DNA from: Amphibalanus amphitrite
Lineage: Eukaryota; Arthropoda; Thecostraca; Balanomorpha; Balanidae
Direction: 5' to 3'
DNA: 64,000 nt
Assembly (NCBI RefSeq): GCF_019059575.1
Contig: NW_024881963.1
Coordinates: 310,001-374,000, forward strand
The first letter of the stretch is position 1. The number at the start of each line of letters is the position of its first letter. The notes beneath the pieces are model-generated. The model saw nothing but the letters and a program-made list of their open reading frames with translations. It searched no databases and had not been told where the DNA came from. The position numbers and the translations under genes were made by a program. This document shows, one piece after another, positions 10,687-20,586 of the stretch.

Positions 10687-11526
10687 TTATCCGCTCGATC
10701 CGGCTGTATGTATACCGTGAATCTTGTCATTGAACTGGGCCTCCAGCTTCTCCAGCTCTGCTTCCATTTCGGCGATTTTCACCCGCGCCAGGTCGGCATC
10801 GGGTGGCAGTTCTCCGAACTGCTTCAGTTTCAGCTGCAGCTGCTCCAGGGAGCCGCGCCTCTGCGTCAGAAACTCGAAACGCCGCAAAATCATGTCGTGC
10901 GTGAGCTCCTCAGAGAATCCTCGCTGGGCGAGAATGCCCTCTTGTTTTCTCACGAGACTCTTGTACTCCTGCATCTTTCCGGAAAGGAAGCGCGATTTGG
11001 CCAGTTTCTGTTGAATGACAGCCTCGTCGGCGCCCTGCTGCGCGGCCGCCTCGGTGAGCTGCCGCTCCAGCGCCGCCTCCTGCACCAGCAGCTGCTTCAC
11101 GTCGGCCTGCTGCCCGCGCAGCCCGGCCTGTTCGCGCTCCAGTCGCGCGGCCAGCGCCTGCTGCTCCCGTTCGAGGCGGGCGTGCTCCAGCAGCAAACCG
11201 GCCGGACTCGGTCGGTCCAGGCCGAGCAGCTGCGCCGAGTGCGCCAGCGCCGAGAGCACACGCTGGGAGTCGGACGCCAGGTGGACACGCTCCACGCCCA
11301 GACGGCGCTGCGCCGCCTCCAGTCGGCGCTGCTCAGCGGCGTACGCGGCGCGCGTGACGCGCAGGTGCTCCGTTAGCCGGCGTGCGTGCTCGTCATTGGC
11401 GTCGACAGTAGCTTGCAACTGCTGCAGCAGCGACAGCGTGCGCCGGTCCACTTCGTAGGCAGGCACGTCCGCTGTGCCAAGCGTGTCCACCAGCCACTGG
11501 TTTATCTTGACGATCTCCTTGTTCAT
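10687..11526 (-). CDS. HAUS1: HAUS augmin-like complex subunit 1
   Basis: Single-exon frame of 279 residues, the same length as vertebrate HAUS1 (278). Augmin binds spindle microtubules and recruits gamma-tubulin for branching nucleation; HAUS1 is one of its coiled-coil subunits. The N-terminus (INQWLVDTLG, then VPAYEVDRRTLSLLQQL) aligns by eye with human AAWLKKIFG and IPQYEVNPRTTEILHHL. The C-terminus (SRFLSGKMQEY, LAQRGFSEELTH, PPDADLARVKIAEMEAELEK) follows human FLKAKSEEF, SARGMDASLSH and NPSLAQVKIEEAKRELDSIE. Residues about 30-270 are heptad-rich coiled coil with many Arg, Gln and Glu. The ATG overlaps the TGA of the upstream ASDURF-like frame (ATGA), so this start seems fixed by the arrangement. 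No intron is needed. The antisense frames over this GC-rich stretch are shadows. Confidence 0.9.
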   Translation of the reverse strand: MNKEIVKINQWLVDTLGTADVPAYEVDRRTLSLLQQLQATVDANDEHARRLTEHLRVTRAAYAAEQRRLEAAQRRLGVERVHLASDSQRVLSALAHSAQLLGLDRPSPAGLLLEHARLEREQQALAARLEREQAGLRGQQADVKQLLVQEAALERQLTEAAAQQGADEAVIQQKLAKSRFLSGKMQEYKSLVRKQEGILAQRGFSEELTHDMILRRFEFLTQRRGSLEQLQLKLKQFGELPPDADLARVKIAEMEAELEKLEAQFNDKIHGIHTAGSSG

Positions 11527-12055
11527 TGCGTCAGCGTCACGTTACCATGCGACTTGAGCTCCTGTTTCACTGAAGAACGCACCTCTGGCAGCTTTCCCAA
11601 GAAGAACACCTGGCTGTTGGGCTGCTGAATGTATACCCGCTGGCCAACACACAAAACAAGTATCAGCAGGCTGACGTTACACACATACAACTTACAAGTA
11701 TAGGCGGCGGAACAGGGAGGGCACCGGGGCACCGTGCCCCCCTTTAATTTTGGCAGTTTAACATTAGCCCTATGGGCGTTGCATGGAAAGAATGGGACTA
11801 AAAGTCGGCAGTGCCCCCCCCCCCTTGATTGAAGGTGTTCTGCCACTACTGCTTACAAGCTTTTATTACAAGCTGTTTTTAGGTATTTGTACAGGCAAAA
11901 TAAGTTCATTAAATATCAATCATAGACCTCTGTATCGGTATAAAGACGTCTATCTATCAAATGTATTCATGTAAATATAACAAATACTCAAAAATACTTA
12001 CAGATCCCCTCTTTAAGCTTCCTAGTTCAGCATCCAGTATCTGCAGCTCCCTTAG
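11523..12055 (-). CDS. ASDURF: ASDURF-like prefoldin-type subunit, last two coding exons
   Basis: Two exons are clear. Exon at 12055-12002 (18 codons, acceptor tttccag, donor gtaagt) encodes LRELQILDAELGSLKRGS. Exon at 11639-11523 (acceptor ggccag) encodes 38 residues beginning RVYIQQPNSQVFFLG and ends in TGA. Human ASDURF, the protein from the ASNSD1 upstream frame and a prefoldin-like PAQosome subunit, reads IKEQKIVVDELSNLK, then [20 protein letters not shown], in the same order, with a matching splice-compatible gap. The joined phase is 0. The first exon with the start codon was not located; the intron upstream is occupied by a transposon (12344-13492). The stop TGA overlaps the HAUS1 start, suggesting one bicistronic mRNA. 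Identification rests on about 35 aligned residues, so it is likely but not certain. Confidence 0.7.
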
Positions 12056-12343
12056 CTGGAAAGCAAAAAATTGCAGTACTTTATTATTCACCATTAGAGC
12101 AGCAAAAATGTTGGGGGTAATTGCTTTATATGACATCTAAGGTGAAGGGGCATTCAAGTAACATAAAATACGTGCCTTATTGGTATCCTTGCCGTCTGCA
12201 ATGTTACTGCTATCAGCCTGTCCTGAGGCAAGAGAAACTGCCTTCTTCATGGGTCAATACTATTTTTACCCAGCCTGTGAACAAAGTAGCATCATTTACA
12301 TGTTAAGAAACATTAGCTGCCTTGAAATGTGACAAGGAGTTAT

Positions 12344-13492
12344 GGGTACCCGTCAAAATTCGTGGAGATTTGGGTCGATATTTGTCCCACAACTGATTTC
12401 CTAGAAATCATTACCTTTTCATAAACCATGCACCCTAGGCTGTTCACAGTTGAAATTATTCAAAAAAATGCCATTGCGCATGCGCGTAAAATGGTCCGTG
12501 ACCCAGAAAAAAAAATTTCTTCTGGGTCACGCATTATCAAACCAGATACGTGCACTCACCTCATGCGCGATATAACCCCCTTATCGGCAATGACCTTCTC
12601 CACACGCAGGCGGAAAGACTTGCATGTCTTGATGATGTAGGTGGGCAGAATTTCTCTTCTGGGTCACGATTTTTTTCCTGGGTCACGCTAAAATTCGTGA
12701 CCCAGAAGAAAAAAATGCGTGACCCAGGGGAATGGTTTTTACAGTTTTCCGAATATGGCAAGTTTGTTATCGAATACTAATCTCCAAGTACATCTTATCT
12801 GGAGTACCTGAGCACGCAGCAACACGACACTATGATTCTTTTCGACACTTACCAGCCACAAGCCACAAGGGCGTGTGACCCAGAATAAAGAAATCTTATG
12901 GCACGCAGGAGATGATTTCCCCTGGGTTCGCCCAGCCCAACTGACAGTTTTCAGTTTCCGCCCCCGCTCTCTGCGCCTTCGCGGGATAGGACCATATGCA
13001 AGTCTGCAGACCCTGCTTACCCGGTCCGTAATGCTTTGAATGAGGAGCTAAGTACCGTGACCCAGAAAAAAACGTGACCCAGAAAAAAGTTTGCCAAAAA
13101 CCGTGGGACAGACGTTTTTGCGTTGTGCAGTCTTGCTAAATTGTATAACCAAAAAATAAGAACCATGAAGAGAAATTTCAATGTTTTTGCTATTCACAAC
13201 GCTCCCTCGCGCTCAATTATCTCTAAAAATAACTACACAGCAGCTCTGTAGATTTTTTTCGCAGGTTGTGGGACAAGCTAAAATACATAGGCACACAAAA
13301 GCATGGTTTTGGAAAGATGTCCAAATTTTTTTTTTGCCACTTTGCTGTTGCCTTTTCAATGATTTTTTTCTTCAATCAAATGTCCAAATCTCGCGTACGG
13401 ACCCGTGTTACGCTAAAATAAGCTCATTTATTGACGTGAGGCATTATTGAAATCGTGGGACAGCATATCTCCACGAATTTTGACGGACACCC
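12344..13492. mobile_element. TIR element with repeated GTGACCCAG motifs
   Basis: The ends GGGTACCCGTCAAAATTCGT and, reversed from the right, GGGTGTCCGTCAAAATTCGT are inverted repeats, extending to GGAGAT. The tetranucleotide TTAT stands on both sides (12340-12343, 13493-13496), a possible target duplication. About nine copies of GTGACCCAG or its inverse lie inside, several forming hairpins (12498-12536, 12655-12727). The superfamily is not assigned. An exon-like open stretch on the minus strand (12560-12651) is discussed under findings. Confidence 0.6.
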
Positions 13493-13687
13493 TTATATCA
13501 TACTTAAGGCGACCATCCCACCTTTAGCATCAGATTTGAGCTGAGATAGCCAAACTGGGGTCCCCAGCTCACAATCACCCAAATGAATGGAAATGAAATG
13601 CAATTGAAATAAAAGGCAATTTAATAGGGATCACATTGGTATTGAAAGTTTCTTTCCAAATTCAAAAATCAAGCATCAGCATCATAA

Positions 13688-13983
13688 GAAGCTTTGGTAT
13701 TAGTAGAGCAGACGTCACACGAAGGTTTTCCAACCAAGGAGAGGCGGCAGGCGCTATACCCAAAGGTGCTTTTTTCTGACAAAACCTAAACAAACCTAAC
13801 CTAACCTGACCTAACCTACAACCTACAACCTACAAACCTACAGCCTAAAAACCTACAACCTACAAACCTACAAACCTACCCTACAAACCTACAAACCTAC
13901 CCTACAACCTACAAACCTACAGCGCCTCTCCTCAGTTGGAAAACCTTCGTGTGACGTCTGCCCTACTAATGCCGAAGCTTTAA
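13688..13983. mobile_element. About 300-bp foldback MITE with CCTAA-like core
   Basis: Arms of about 60 bp are inverted copies: the left carries AGCTTTGGTATTAGTAG and CAGACGTCACACGAAGG, and the right carries the inverse up to 13983. The centre (13790-13920) is a run of AACCTAACCTAACC grading into ACCTACAA repeats. No coding capacity. The flanks are too altered for me to name a target duplication. Confidence 0.65.
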
Positions 13984-15851
13984 GGTGGCAGCTTTGCCCC
14001 ACTCTACCTACTTTTCTTCTTGTTTTGCAAGTAGTTTTAATAGAAGAGTTACATCAACATTGTTTTTCATCACAGACAATTGACAATTGACAATACGACA
14101 AATGTAAATAAAATCATACGCTTCGATCAATCAACAAAGCGCCTTCATCAGTGGAAAATAAAAGACCGGTGTAATGCTGTTAAGTCTGAATTTGTCTAAA
14201 TGTCTGAATTTATGTACTTTGTCATTGTATTGTCTTTGTGAGAAATAACTTTTAATGCCTCTTTGTCTTGCTTATGACATTGATTACATTGTCATTATTA
14301 CTGATTGATTAGGGCACAGTACCCAGTACCTATCACTATACTGATTGATATGGTTTATGTACCTGCCCTTTAAAGTGTTAACCAGTGCCATGGATTAATA
14401 GTTCATCCCAGGACAATAATGGCTAAATCAGGGGGCGTCGAAGTCTAGTAGGAAAATCTGGCAATCCCCGGAGTGACGTAACGTCGGGGATGACCGACGG
14501 CACCTTGCACTGAAAGATACGGCAGAACGGCTATTTTTGAAAAATGATTAAAAATACTTGGGTGCTGTTATGACACATTAAACGCTTATCAGCATGTTCC
14601 TCATCATGTGATAAAGCCATATCCGTGGTCGAAAATAGCCGAGCCCCTCCCAATTTCCAAACATCGACCTTATAAGCAAAGGATGTAAGCGTAATCCTTA
14701 AGGGCGACTTTCCCTTACATATCCGTACATATGCGTCCTTATGGAAATCGGTAGTGCGGCGATAAGCGACGCGCGCGACATCTGTGGGGCGACTGTGGCG
14801 ACACCTGGTGGCTGCTTTTCTGCTGTATGTAGGCATTGGGGTTTTGCCAGATATGGTTCCTACTGCTACACCACTATGTTGACCCAATACTAGAAAGTTA
14901 TTTTGCCCGTAAATGGCAAGAAAATTAAAAGTATATTTATAAAATTGATTGTAAATGATTACGAGATAATAATGAAGAAGTTTTGATTGATTACTTATTT
15001 AAATATCCAACCGTGAAACTATATTCTGGTAGGTTTAGTAGAAATTAGTCCCGTGCAACCTTGTATTTAGGGCCTTGGGCTAAATAGTGCTAACTGATGG
15101 CAACTGATGGTTGAAAATTCACATTCGAATGTGTTGAGAATGTGATGTGAATTTCAAAAGATAACCAATATAATTCGGAACCGTATGCAATGCGCAGGAT
15201 ATGAATCGTTGCCCTCTCCACAGTTACGTTTAAAAAGAATGCATTTGTTTTTACTGCCCATTTTTCTCGCTTACTTTATGCAAAAAAAGCTTTGAAATTA
15301 ACACATTTACTAATAGAGTTTTTAAATGATTTCGATTTCCAGTATTTTAACGACTTTTTAATGCTTCTTGTACCGTCTACAAGTACTTTATTATTTATCT
15401 TTTACCCCTTGTTGACCAATGACCATTTGTTGACCGTTGAACTTACCCCTGACTTGCCCCTGACCCACACCTTGTACCCACACAAACTGATAATCGTGCT
15501 GATATCACGAGAAATTTCTGGGTGTGAGGGTTATTTTCTAAATTCTAATAAACGTGGAAAGACGATTTTTTGTGCTATGCGAAGATTATAGAAGCTGTTT
15601 GTGTTGTTTGTAGTTGTTGGCATGTCAATACGCAAGATTGAGAATAGATGTCAATGTTATCAAGGGCAAGGGTGAATGAATAGATGGTAGGTACCGACTG
15701 AAATTCCTTCTTTATATTTGTCTTTTTTGGGACTTTTATTGTTACTTTTTTACTATTGATATTAGTAAAGTAATCTTGCTTTGTTCATCAAAGTATCTTC
15801 TGAGTTAGCATTTAGTCCGCGGATAGTCGGCTTTGCAGGTTGAGTCATAGG
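13984..15851. other. Gene-free AT-rich stretch
   Basis: I see no supported gene. Frames are short and lack recognisable motifs. One minus-strand frame at 14531-14887 has no splice or family support. Confidence 0.4.
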
Positions 15852-16791
15852 TACCGTAAACCGGGGTGACTTTGTATCACTTTTGACCAGTTTGGTACAA
15901 TATCTTGTATATCACTTGAGATTTCACTCTGGAAACTGTTTCATCATACTAATTGGACAATTCTCTATCTAACTGAGTACAATAAATGCCTTGAAATTTA
16001 TCATAAATATTTTATTTTTTTTACCAAAAAATTGATCATTCTCACCCAGAGGTCGGGGTGACTATGATCACTACATTAAAATCACCTTATGTGTGCCATA
16101 GGAGCCCTCAGAAGGGGCTTGTGTGATAAACTTACATGTTTTGAATAAAATCAAAGGCTTTGCTTGACAAAAACTCACACATTTTACAGTAAAACTATGA
16201 ATCATTGAGGTATTAAAATAAAGTTGCATGCTCCAGGTCTAAACTGACATTACAGAGCTATAAGCAGCAAAATTAGCTACTTTAACCTCTGACTTCAAGA
16301 TTAAGTAACAGTCACAGATGTCCTAACTCCTAAGCCACAGGCTACCTGTTCTACATCACACTTTGTCTGCTGGTGGCTGTGGGACCACTTGCCACACTGC
16401 TCATATGCCCCTCCCAGTTGATTGTCTTTTTCACTTCCCATTGACGCTCCAATTACCACTGAGATAGAGCAGCTCAATGCTCATCCTCCATCATCAGTAT
16501 CTAAGCCTTTCCTTTTTCTTTCTTTATCTGGGTCTTTCTCATCTTTACCATTATTTTTGCTGGAGATGCTAGCGAATTTATACTTCATGCCAATGACAAC
16601 AAAAAAACAAGCTGTGACATGAACATGATTATTCTAACTGGGACCCAAAGTGTCTGATATAATGCTTCATTGCTTTATTTAACTATTGGCATAGAAAATA
16701 CAGTTCACAGCAGCTAATTGCTCATTTGAGGCCCGAAATTGGTCTATGATCAAAGTCACCCCGGGTATCATTGTCATCCCGGTTTACGGTA
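15852..16791. mobile_element. TA-flanked MITE (mariner-like), 940 bp
   Basis: The left end TACCGTAAACCGGGGTGAC and the reversed right end TACCGTAAACCGGGATGAC differ at one position. TA at both outer edges fits a Tc1/mariner-type target. The inner repeats GGGGTGACTTTG and CAAAGTCACCCC extend the pairing, and a further GGGGTGAC copy lies at 16055-16062. No transposase. Confidence 0.65.
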
Positions 16792-17064
16792 CCTCACATC
16801 CCACCTCCTCTGTCCATCCTCAGACCTCAGTCCTCACATTCTTGCCACAGTTCCACACACTCTAGAAAAGAAAGTGTTCAAGAGTTTCTGTACTTTCCTG
16901 CACAATGGATAGATCTCATTTCACTCAGTAGGTATGTCTTAAAGTTTTGTGGTGAGAAGCATACCTACCTATGCTCTGTTATAGTAGTCGTATCCTCGTG
17001 CCTATCACTTATCTGCCAATAATGCTCAGTCTGGTCACATTTCCCACCTGTCCCTGAAATGATT

Positions 17065-18264
17065 TTAACCTTCCAGGTGGTGGGGGGGGGGGACATTTTT
17101 TTGCCCCCCCTTTAGTTTTTTCGATATATCTCGAGAACCGCTGCGCCGATCGTCACCAAACTTTCAGTACCCTCCCGGGAGCAGCTAGCGAACATGGTGA
17201 CCAAAAATTTTTCCAAAGGCTATGATAGGTTGGCCGCTAATGACGTCAGAGTGACGTCATTTTTGCCATTTTCGACCCAAAAAAAGGTTTCGCGGGAAGA
17301 GCTGTCAGGCCTACAGCTTTAGAGATACAGAAAAATGTTTCATACATAAAAGGTGTGGAATTAAAAGGGCTACAAAACTGCTATTTCGGTTTTTCGAATT
17401 TTTTGGATTTTTACCCCCAAAAATCCAAAAATAGATTTTTTGAATATAATAGCCAAAAAATCCAAAAAGTTTTTTGAATTTCGAAAAAACCGGAATATAT
17501 GTGATAGCCCCTACCGCCTTCTACCTACATACCAAATTTGAGATCGATACCTCTTTTTTTGGCCAAGTTATAGCGAAAAAACTGTTCAAAATTGATGACG
17601 TCAAATTTTCAAACTCATTTTTTAGCAATTCTAGACCTCGTAGCGCAAAACTAAGACCACCATTAGACTCCCCGTGACGAGCTGCATCGAATCGATACCC
17701 ATTTTATGCAAAAATATCAACTTTAAAATTTGACCTTTTTTGACCTGACCTTGACCTGACCTCCACCAGAAAGTGACCTAAACCGTACCTGATGGTCTTA
17801 TAACCAACACCATTGAGTTGGAAATGAAAAACTGGCCATAAAACATGCATCGCATAACCTTAGTAAAGTTGGGCTCATGTGGGGACCCTTGGTGACCTTT
17901 GGTGACCTGACCTGTGACCTGACCTGGTATGACCAGTGACCTCTAATAGCAACATATGTACTAGACAACTGACGCCTTATCGCTGATTTTCGACAAAATG
18001 CGTTTTACTCGGTGTTATAGCGCTTTCCCTAGAAGCCCCGTGAACGGTGAAACATTTTATCTTTGACCTGACCTGTGACGTCATCGGTGACCCCGAGGTC
18101 AATGAAATTTGGTTTCCTTCGACAAATTTGACAGGGCTATCGAACGCCGTTTGAATTTTCCGGATCCGTCCAGTAGTTTCGGAGATACGGGGGGGGGGGC
18201 AAAAAAGTGCCCCCCCCCCCACCGCGCGGAAGGTGGCTGGTAGGCCCACCGCCTGCCGGGTTAA
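17065..18264. mobile_element. TTAA-flanked hairpin element, copy 4
   Basis: TTAA at both ends. The termini TTAACCTTCCAGG and the reversed right end TTAACCCGGCAGG correspond imperfectly. The left hairpin has an ACATTTTTTTG core between G11 and C7; the right has GCAAAAAAGTG between G and C runs (18189-18220). The body shares long near-identical tracts with copy 1 (17465-17730 versus 1565-1830) and with the fragment at 4630. TGACCT hexamers cluster at 17735-17765 and 17890-17940. No coding frame. Confidence 0.75.
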
Positions 18265-18299
18265 TTTCAGTAAATAATTGACTTATGGGCAATGCTGCA

Positions 18300-19800
18300 A
18301 AGGGCGGCAGCAGGATCTACAAGACACAAAAGCTCAGTGTCCCAAAATCATATTTTGGCTTTGGTCATGGGTGTCAGAAGGGGATATTCCTCACTGCACA
18401 GAGGGCTGAGAGTCAAAATTGTAAGTCAAAATGGCATGCCAAAGAATTGAAAACATGGATTATCAATTTAAATATGAATGCTCTAGGATGGGGGACATTG
18501 GTTTATAAGATAGGTAATTGAATGAAATATGGAGGTTGTTAACACGCGCACCGACGTGGGGGGGGGGGGGGGGCGGATATCCGCCCCCCCCCCTGAGGTT
18601 TTTCGCGAATAGCGGAAAAACCGCGGCGCTACGTAGGACTATTCCCTCATCAATTTTACACATGGTGTGCAAGTTTGAACCTCCTACCTTTTAAGGTCAG
18701 GTCACCAGGTCACTTTGAATGACCCAACCTCAAGTCACTTTTTTGCAACTTTGTCACCGTACCAGAGCTACAGTAGATGTCGGAGGCCTTTGAAAGTCAC
18801 AGGATGTTATAAGGTCATTAGTAGCTACAAGTTGTTTATCTCGGAATTTTGATATCGGTGACCTAAGGTCAGGTCAATTTCGCGACCTCCCCATTATAAG
18901 TCAATGGGGGAAAAATCAACTCCCTGTTTTTACCACTAAAACGGGTCGGAATGGCCCCATATACCATACATAACTTCATATACGATCAACCTTCACTACC
19001 TTGAGGTCTGTTTTGCTGTTGGGCAGCTGTGAGGTCATGTGACGTCATCAAAGGTCACCAAAGGTTTTTGGCCAATAACTCCGTACAGGAACAAGATACA
19101 GCCGCGTGGATGGTCTCATTGTGTTCAGCTCGTCAAGACGCATCGAATGATATACATGATGACCTCGAGGTCACGTGACCTGAGGTCAACCTTTGACCTT
19201 GACCTTTCGAGGTCAACATATATATATATATCATTCGATGCGGATTGACGAGAGGATCACGATGATGCCCTTAGTTTGTTCTTATCTTGTTTAATTCGAA
19301 AATTATTCGAGAAAAACTATCTCCATATCTAGCGCCGCCATTTTGACTCTTTCGACCCCTGTGACGTCATCTTTGACCTGAACTGAAAATGACCTTAGTA
19401 AAAATTGTAGATCTTGACCGTGCGTATCCGATGCCGTTTACCGCTTGTCGCTATCTTGCTTCGTTCTCGAGATCTCAGGGGGGGGGGCGGTCATCCGCCC
19501 CCCCCCGTCGGTGCGAAGTTGGCGCAGACCCCCGTCGGTGCGCGGGTTAAAAGTCAGCCAGAAAGTACACACAACTGTTTTTTTGGGGGGTGAAATTGGT
19601 GATGAAAAAATGTTAAGGAAAATTGGAGGTAAGAGTGGAAAATTAGTTTCATTTGGATGGCATTTCCCAACCAAACTGGCAATTTTTGAGACACTGCAAA
19701 AGCTAGGGTGACAAATGCACACCACTCACACTAGCCTGCCTGCACCAAACTAGACCAAGGACTTTTGCGAGAGAAATAGGAAATCTGCACTTTTGATGAG
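18300..19800. repeat. CAGTGTCCC-type dispersed repeat, interrupted by TTAA element copy 5
   Basis: 18335-18520 (CAGTGTCCCAAAATCATATT and following) and 19555-19700 resemble 54170-54260 and 54420-54500, which are contiguous apart from their own divergence. The break falls exactly at the TTAA of the element 18539-19550. The outer edges are not determined. A short related piece lies inverted at 7795-7880. Confidence 0.5.
18539..19550. mobile_element. TTAA-flanked hairpin element, copy 5
   Basis: TTAA at both ends, with termini TTAACACGCGCACCGACG and the reversed right end TTAACCCGCGCACCGACGG. The left hairpin has the perfect palindrome CGGATATCCG between G15+ and C10. The right core CGGTCATCCG is nearly the same, between G and C runs (19478-19506). 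AGGTCA/TGACCT hexamers abound at 18695-18725, 18858-18875 and 19160-19215. It is 1012 bp and has no coding frame. It interrupts an older repeat, so insertion is well supported. Confidence 0.8.
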
Positions 19801-20175
19801 ACAAAACTAATATAATGGTAAAAGTTTGGTTAAAGTGAGGAGTCTGAGTGAAGGTAAAAAACATGTTAAACTGACCTAACCTTTTACCCCCTAGCCCACA
19901 ACCTACCAGAGGTGGTCGCAGACTTCGCTTTTTTTGGGGGGTAACTTGGCTGAGGGGCCCCTGCGCTGACCCAGGTGTGCTAGCTTGAAAGGGCCCACAG
20001 GCGTAGTGCATGGGTGCAGAAATCCAGCCATGGCCAGTGAAGCGGGGGGGGGGGGGCACGACAGGGAGCAGCACAACACTTATGGGCCCATTGATAGCGC
20101 TTCGGCGATACCTATCGCCTATAGGCTGCAATGGGGCCCTTAGAGTACAGTGTCAGACCCCCACCCAGGGGCAAG

Positions 20176-20559
20176 CCATGGATGAAGTATTCCTGGATAG
20201 GACACTCCCTATTCCCCTACACTAGCGCCGGCGACCAAGCGGCCGCCCTGGTGGCGGAGCGAAACATCGGTGGCGAGTGCACTTGGCGGCCGCCGCACCA
20301 GCGTGCGTGCTGAAAACGCGGTAATGGAGAGCGAAATTAGCGAGCTTTGGCTGCTCGTATGACATGATTTCTGACACTTCAAACATACTTTTAGTCCTTT
20401 CTAATAATTATTATGGCTCCATTTAGTCACTATCACATACGGAACCATTAGACACGATCCGCCCATAGCACGCAATGCTAAATGGCGCCTACGCCCTCGC
20501 TGTCGTGCTTGGTCGGAAAATCGGCGGGGTTGTCACATCCAGGAATACCTAATCCATGG
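20176..20559. repeat. Small inverted-repeat element
   Basis: The left arm CCATGGATGAAGTATTCC with TGGAT and the right arm ATCCAGGAATACCTAATCC with ATGG are inverted copies about 380 bp apart. The middle is GC-rich without a gene. Possibly a MITE; no clean target duplication seen. Confidence 0.4.
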
Positions 20560-20586
20560 TTCAGTTGAGCATGTAGTATAGTAATA

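Noticed and set aside
10708-11458. Plus-strand frames opposite HAUS1 (222 and 147 codons)
   Set aside because: GC-rich shadows of the well-supported minus-strand HAUS1 frame.
10343-13556. Inverted repeat pair enclosing HAUS1, considered as ends of one element
   Set aside because: The copies are fragments of a dispersed repeat in opposite orientation without terminal structure or duplication, and a host gene lies between them.
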